Positions 58,010-64,000 of a stretch of 64,000 nucleotides of DNA are shown piece by piece (the first letter of the stretch is position 1; each line of letters begins with the position of its first letter). The notes beneath the pieces are model-generated. The model had not been told where the DNA came from. It did not search any database and saw only the letters and a program-made list of their open reading frames with translations. Source of the DNA: Todiramphus chloris collaris (Eukaryota; Chordata; Aves; Coraciiformes; Alcedinidae); contig JANVCC010000185.1 in the NCBI GenBank assembly GCA_025345505.1, forward strand, positions 3,464,500 through 3,528,499. The letters are read 5' to 3'. Made by a program: the position numbers and the translations under genes.

Positions 58010-61000
58010 AGGACAGAGTGGTCATTGTCTCCCTCTCCTGGCTGGCTCAGAGAAGAGGTGCTGAAGTCCCTGTTGCTCCCAAGCTTACGTGGAATTGGTG
58101 TCCATAAACCCACTGCCAGACAAGTCATACTTAATGCATGGTGAGAGGATGGGATCTGCTTTAAAATACACACACCCGTATTTTCACAGCATCAAATCTT
58201 GCTGGTGCTCTGAACTGCTAATACTAAACATCTGGAACGAGGAGGATGGGTCCAGATGAGCTGGTTGCTTATTGGAAGGCAGTGCCCCAGGCACCTTCCC
58301 AGGGCTGGCAGCTCCTGTCCTGGGAGTGCAGGACTCCATAATTTGGCAGGGCAGTGGGGTCTGCCCTTGGATTGCTCTGCAGCACGTGGGACAGCCTATA
58401 CTCCAGCTCTTTCTGACTTCTCCCCGCACTGGAGACCCACAAAGTATTCCATACTCTCTGGCCATAGGAAAGCTCTGTCCTTTCCAGAAGGACCTTGCTG
58501 TGCGACTTCAGGGAACCTCCTTAGATACTTGAACCAAGGGACTTTTCTCCAAAGTTCCCTCCTGTAGTTGAGGGAGGGGCTCTGATCCAGCCTCTTGAAG
58601 GACTCTCTGCCTCCACTGACTCTTTGCCATCCCTGCCAGAAACCCAACTGATGCTGGGCTGCCAGAGTCCCTGTTGCTGCTGCACTTGCAAAGGATTGTG
58701 GATGCAGTGTGGAAAGGACCACTTCCATCACACACAGATGGGAAAGCACCCCAAGAACCAGGGCGAGATGCTGCACTCCCTGGCATTCCACAGCACGTCT
58801 GGCAGCCGAAGGCCGTGGGGATGCTGAGCAGCTCTGCGTTGGGGTAAGGAGCTGCTGGTACAGCCCAGCCCTGCCTGCTCAGCAGGCTCAGGCCAGGGCT
58901 CCAAGGCCATCCCAGCACTGCACTGGTCACTGTGCCCCTCTTTCTGCCCAGCACTATGTGGTTATGGAGGGAGAGCCCTGGACTCTTGTCTTTGAGAGAA
59001 GGATGATGCTTCTCATCCCTCTCAACTTAGTACACATTCAGCTCCTTCCCTCTCCTTCTTCCTTGCCTGGGCTTGTGGCAGGAGGCTTCAAAGATCCCTC
59101 AGCACCAGCCCGTGGGCAGTGGGAAGGCTGTGAACAGTGCCAGGCAGAAGCATCCCACTTAGCCTGGGAGGCACCGTGGGCAACTTCATCCTCATTAAAG
59201 AACTTACACTTTGTACTCACCACCTTTGGAGCGTGGGACAGTCTGCTGCTGCACTTGCCGTGGGGCATCTGTCCCTCAGCAGGTCATGACTGCCACAACA
59301 ATAAATGGTACCAGGTTTCCTTCTTTTTGGGTCTGACTCCCAAATATCCTTGCCCCTTCATCTAATTTTTTTTCACTGTTTGTGTTACCATCACTCACAC
59401 AAGCCTCAGTCCTGGAGCTAGACCCTGTCACTTTGGCACTATACCAACACAAGGCAAACTTTTCCAGTCCTGGCACGGGGAGGGTATGGAGGGACAGTTG
59501 GAGAAAGCGAGAGAAGAAAGAAATTAGCAATTAAAGACCCCAAAGTGAATCTGCAACATTGCCCACGATGCTGCAGGTCACTGCCAGCTCCTGGTGGGAC
59601 TTTGTGGGAAAATGCCTGTGCCCAGTGCCGAGTTTGTCGGTGTTTCGGGATCAAACAGCCCAACGTGCTCCAGAAAGTTAACCCCCAGCTACAGACACTG
59701 GGTCTAATCCACACACAAAGCACTCTGCAACCTTTCCTCCTCTTACCCACACAGTGAGCGGAAACACTCCGCAGCAGAAAGAGCACGCTCCTTACGTTCC
59801 ACCGCAACAGAATAATCCCCTTTGCAGGTCTTCACTTCTCTAAATCCCTGTTTAGCTAAAGCTGCTCTTGACACGAAACTCCTGCTCTAAGAGCTAGTGC
59901 TGACACACACCAGAGCCTCTGTGCTCCAGCAGAGCCCGCTGAAGTCGGCGCAGGTTTCACGGGCACATCGGTGGGTTCCTGTTATTCAGAGGTTTTTGTT
60001 AGGGTTGATGATTTTTTTTTTTGGGACAGTCGCACACTTGCCGTCAGAAAATACCTTTACACTGAAAGCTTCTTCTGGATATTGCTTGCTAAAAACCAGG
60101 GTGTTGCTCTGGAGTGGCTCGCTGCTGCACGCTCCCGGCCCAAGGGCTGACACCCTGCTGTTACCTTTCTAGGAGAGCCTTTTGTGTTTTGGCTGTTTTG
60201 AAATGATGCTTCCCAGCTGGGATGGGGAGGGGGGCTGGGAGCCAGGACCTGGGTCCTGAACAGGGAGAAAGCTTCCCAGGGCCAAAAACCCAGGACAAAT
60301 TCAGCCTGGAGTTTGGGACCAGGGCTCCTGATCTCCCCTCTGGGGGGGCAGTAGCAAGCAATAGCTGCAGTCTACAAAAGAAGAAACATCAGGATTTTTA
60401 GGTGCTCTTCCCCCACAGTTGGGTTTGCTGGTGCTAAGACATGTCTCAGGCTCTGTGCCTTGCTTTTGCCAAGTGCATCTTCCCCTTTTTAGGGGACTGT
60501 TTGACAGATTCAACCTCTCAGGCATCCCCCTGCCCACCCAGCTCTCCCAAAGATCCTGGCTGAGGCACCTACAGGCAGCAAGCTCCAGTGGGATGTTCCT
60601 TGGGTGTCCCTGTCCCTGCTTTGCTCCCTTTTGTTCGCAGCTTCATCACAGCAGAACAAAGCCAACACTTATCACTCATAACTCGAGAATCAGCTTCTTT
60701 CACTGTCGCAGCCTACAGCCTTCATCTATCTAATCCACTCAGAGAGTAATTAGTTTTGTATTACTTTACGCAGTGATGCTAATACCGATTACAAGGACTG
60801 ATAACGAGTAATAAATACAATCCAGGGCTGCAAATTACCTTTGGTTTTTATTGGTTAAAGCTGAAGTTAGTGACATTAGACATAAATTGGTTTATGAGAT
60901 GAGGCAGCTGCCTCCTGCTACAGGCTGCAGCTTAATCCTACTAGTTTCCATGAGTCTCCCTGACACGGGAGGGAAGAGTCTGGCCACCAGCCTGGGCACT

Positions 61001-63266
61001 GGGATGTCTCCCATGGGTGGAGGGGAGCCAGCATGGCTGGGCTGGCTGCTGCTGGGGCCAAGGGGCTCAGGCAGCTTTGGGGAGGGCAACATCCATCCCT
61101 GGCAGCTCCCCCCTCCCTCTGAAAATAGCCCCGAGAGACACCTTACATGCTTTCAGGAAAATCAGTGGCAAAATTGTTGCTTTGTTTGTTTGTTTGGCTG
61201 GTTTTTTTTACTCATGCAGAAACCCCAAACATTAAATAACTGCCTGCTCCAGGATGGTATTGCTTCCTCTGTGCTTTCAGTGATTATCAGGTAAGCAGAT
61301 GTCAAAGCACCAGCTGCTCTGCGCGTGTGAAACTTTGAGGAACGCAGAGAGGCTTTCACTGGCAACATCCCAGCAGCTCACCAGCAAGCACAAGGTGTGA
61401 CAAAGGGATGGGTCAGACAGACAGACAAGGAGGTGGCACCCTGAACCCCTCTTCCGATACCCCTGGCTTTGCTACAGCAGCCCAAATCCACTGCCCTTCT
61501 GGCAGCACTATCTCCCAGCACGTGACAAGCAGATCCTTAGAGAGCAGAAGTTGGCTCTGCTCCTTCCTGGCCACCAGGAAAGCTACCCTAGGTCTCACTG
61601 AGAAGACAACAAGGACAAAAAGCCCTGTGCTTTGCCCAGAAATCCCTCTGCATAGAGCTGCATGCTCAGCCAGGGAGAGGATGCTGCAGCCTGGGATGCC
61701 CAGAGAGGTAGCTCTGCTCCCCTGTCCCAGCACCCACACCCAGATGCTGCACCCTAAAAGCAGCCTGCTCAACACAGCCAAAATACATAACTTCAGGGTT
61801 TGATCTCTGACCTGGGGAGGGCCAAGGCAAGGCACAAAACAATTAGGAGATCTTTGGCAGCTAGATGAAATTCCAGAGCCTTGTGCAGATAATGCTCTGG
61901 GGCCAGGGCTCCTGCCACCCCCTCAGCCCTGCTGAGGTCACGCGAGGGATCGAGGGGCAGGCAGGGGCTTCTGCAAAGGACTGGGATGCAGAGGGGGTGT
62001 GGAGGGGCAGCTCTCCCCTTGTTTCACACAGGTAAAGCTCTCACCCAACTTAGGCAGGTCTCAAAGCAGCTGCCAAACCTGGGGGTGCAGCCTGCAGTCT
62101 GTGCATCACCCGTGTGCTCCCAGCCAGGCATCCTTCCTCCCACCCAGGGGGACCATCAGAGGATGCTGCAGCACCAACATCTTGAAGACAACTGCCTTCT
62201 CTCCACAAGAAGAGCTTTCCCAGCAGCTAGCTGGAAGGACAACCATGTGCTCACCCTCTCCATCCCCGTTTAACAGCCATCCCACCCCTCATTTCTTCCT
62301 TGCTGGCCTGCCAGCATCACTGCAGGGAGCTTCTGCATCACCAGGCAAAGCTGCCTAAATCAGCAACCTCTCTCCCCTGAACCTGGATCCCTCCCCCCCG
62401 GCACGGGATCTCTCTAGGGGACGGACAGAGTCTCCACATATACAATGGAGATGTGAACCCAGAACTGAATTAACCGTGGAAGGCACCGAGCTGGGCGGTG
62501 CCTGGGCTGAGAGGCGTATGTGTGGATTGCATCTGGCAGCTGTGCTACAGAAATGAGATGCTAAAACTCTGGAAGAGCTCTGCAGTGCCAGGCGAGTCAG
62601 CAGGCAAGCCGGCAGGAGAGCTCTGCACAGCCGGCACACGGGGCCTGGCAGTTCTCAGCTACCTGCAGGCAGCAAAGCTCAGGTAGACACTGCAAAGCAG
62701 AACCCAAACAGCTCAGCAAAGGCAGGGCTTCAGCAGAGGGGTTTCCACCCTCCTGCCAGCGGGATGGGCTGGGAGGTAACTCTGCCAAAGTCAGCCTGCA
62801 ACGCTCAGACCCACGGTTCAGAGCAGACTGGGTTCCTCAATCCCACCCTGATTTAAAGTTGGGCAAAAAGTTGGAGTGCTGCATTCGGAAAATAAATAAA
62901 TAAGTCAATGGGAAAAGTAGCCAGGCACAGCAGCAGCATCCTTGGCACAAGCAGCAATAACTCTGCGTCCTTGAACAAACCCACCAATGCAGAGCAATCG
63001 ACAAGGCCGGTAAGGGATGATGCCAGCCCCTGGGGAAGGAGGTACCAGCCAGGTCCCCAGGCCGGGGATGCTCTCCCTGGGGCTGGGCAGGAAGGGAGAC
63101 TGGAGGGGCAGCAGGACAAGGGACAGCCGTGTCACACAGCTTCACCACCACGCTGCCGTGCCCCTGGCTGGTTGTGCCCTCGACCGGGCCGGGTGTGTAC
63201 CAAGAGCCCCTTTTTTTGCTGATTCCTGAGCCATGCTGGCGGTCGCTGGCTGCTTTGTCCAGTGCA

Positions 63267-63276
63267 GCGCATGCGC
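63267..63276. promoter_or_regulatory. NRF1-type palindrome in a CpG patch
   Basis: GCGCATGCGC is the full NRF1 consensus core. It sits in a small CpG-dense patch (about 63235-63300, with CGCGCTCCCCGCGCATCC beside it). Such sites are usually promoter-linked, but no transcript is evident here. Confidence 0.4.
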
Positions 63277-63960
63277 GCTCCCCGCGCATCCTCCCGCACA
63301 CAATGGGCTTCTCCTGGGCACTCACTTGCAGCTCTGGTTCCTTCCCATCCCTCCTCATTCACACAGCTCTTGCATTTCATTGCTTCCCTCCCCCCAAATC
63401 ACTAACTACCTCCTCATCCCTTCTCTGAAGGGCTCCATGCAATTAAGGCAGCTCTTTATTTTACCCATTTCTTCCTGGAGGCAGCAGAAATACTCTCAGG
63501 GTGCAAAGCCAAAAGGCTTCAGCTATAGAAACTTCAGCAATAGGGCAGTGACAGGAGAGAGCATTGTCAGCAGGAGAAAAGAAAAAAAATAAATCTACAT
63601 AAAGCATCCAGGATGAGAGCCCAGCTGCTAATTGCTCCTACACTAAGAAGCCTCCATTCCCTTCCTATTTATAGCTTTTTCTTTCTTTTTTCTGTTTTTT
63701 TTTGCTTCCAGGCAGCATCACAATTAACCCCACAATCTAGAGCATCCTCTTGCAATTACTTTTCCTCCTTTCCTCAGGGACTGGGAAAAACACCAAACAC
63801 AAAAGACAACCCCCCTGCCTGCCTCTCCCCAGTTTATCTTAAAGAAGTCAGATGGAGTTTGCAAGAGGCACCTTTTATGTGCCTCCTTTCCTCCCCCCCA
63901 GCCCCACTACTCACTCCGTCCAGGGGCCAGGATAGTGATCTCAAGCATTAAAACCCAGTC

Positions 63961-64000
63961 AAAAAAAAAAAAAAAAAGAAAAAAAAAAAAACAGAACAAA
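63961..64000. repeat. A-rich tract at window end
   Basis: Poly(A) with one internal G, continuing to the window edge. It could be the tail of a retroposed sequence, but nothing upstream supports one. Confidence 0.8.

Larger units (their letters stand above)
57051..64000. other. Upstream region of OLFM1 without recognised exons
   Basis: Only microsatellites, the NRF1-type site and homopolymers are seen. The OLFM1 B exon (50 codons, ending in phase 0) was looked for on the minus strand and not found, so it probably lies beyond position 64000. Confidence 0.65.

Noticed and set aside
58709-59365. 218-codon plus-strand frame
   Set aside because: Low-complexity, shifting composition, no domain or splice context recognised; consistent with a chance frame.

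Overview
This is vertebrate nuclear DNA, almost certainly from a bird. CR1 LINE 3' ends are scattered through it, one stretch resembles an avian ERVL-type LTR, genes are sparse and split by short consensus-spliced exons, and the GC content is moderate with local CpG clusters. There is no operon structure, and I found no CRISPR array, rRNA or recognisable tRNA. Most open reading frames of 60-290 codons are chance frames.

One protein-coding gene is certain: OLFM1 (noelin-1/pancortin) on the minus strand. Five coding exons of the long (Z) form lie at 52471-52322, 46925-46770, 44263-44044, 37873-37767 and 34676-34002. They join in frame into a 435-residue common part ending in the ER-retrieval tetrapeptide SDEL. 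That is the length expected for the 485-residue BMZ and 467-residue AMZ noelin isoforms once a 50-residue B or 32-residue A amino-terminal part is added. A short alternative last exon (Y) starts at 44831: it encodes one Gly and a stop and is followed by an AATAAA signal. Reaching the known 153- and 135-residue short isoforms through this exon supports the call.

Layout: 1-32.9 kb is a gene-free flank downstream of OLFM1 with CR1 copies, an LTR-like remnant, microsatellites and one CpG cluster. 32.9-34.0 kb is the OLFM1 3' UTR with two possible poly(A) signals. 34.0-52.5 kb holds the OLFM1 exons and introns. 53.9-54.8 kb is a CpG-island-like block broken by a 400-base N gap (54110-54509), which probably hides the A-type first exon. 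54.8-64 kb is upstream sequence, or the intron leading to the distal B exon, which I could not find. This last part holds an orphan signal-peptide-like exon on the minus strand (56813-56681), a spliceable 108-base candidate exon (55843-55736) and a palindromic NRF1-type site (63267-63276).

The genes work together only in the sense of isoform choice within OLFM1: first exon A or B, and terminal exon Y or Z, around a shared coiled-coil middle. I see no undescribed multi-gene system here. The items most worth following are the Y exon, the sequence hidden in the gap with its adjacent CTCF-like site, and the orphan secretory exon.
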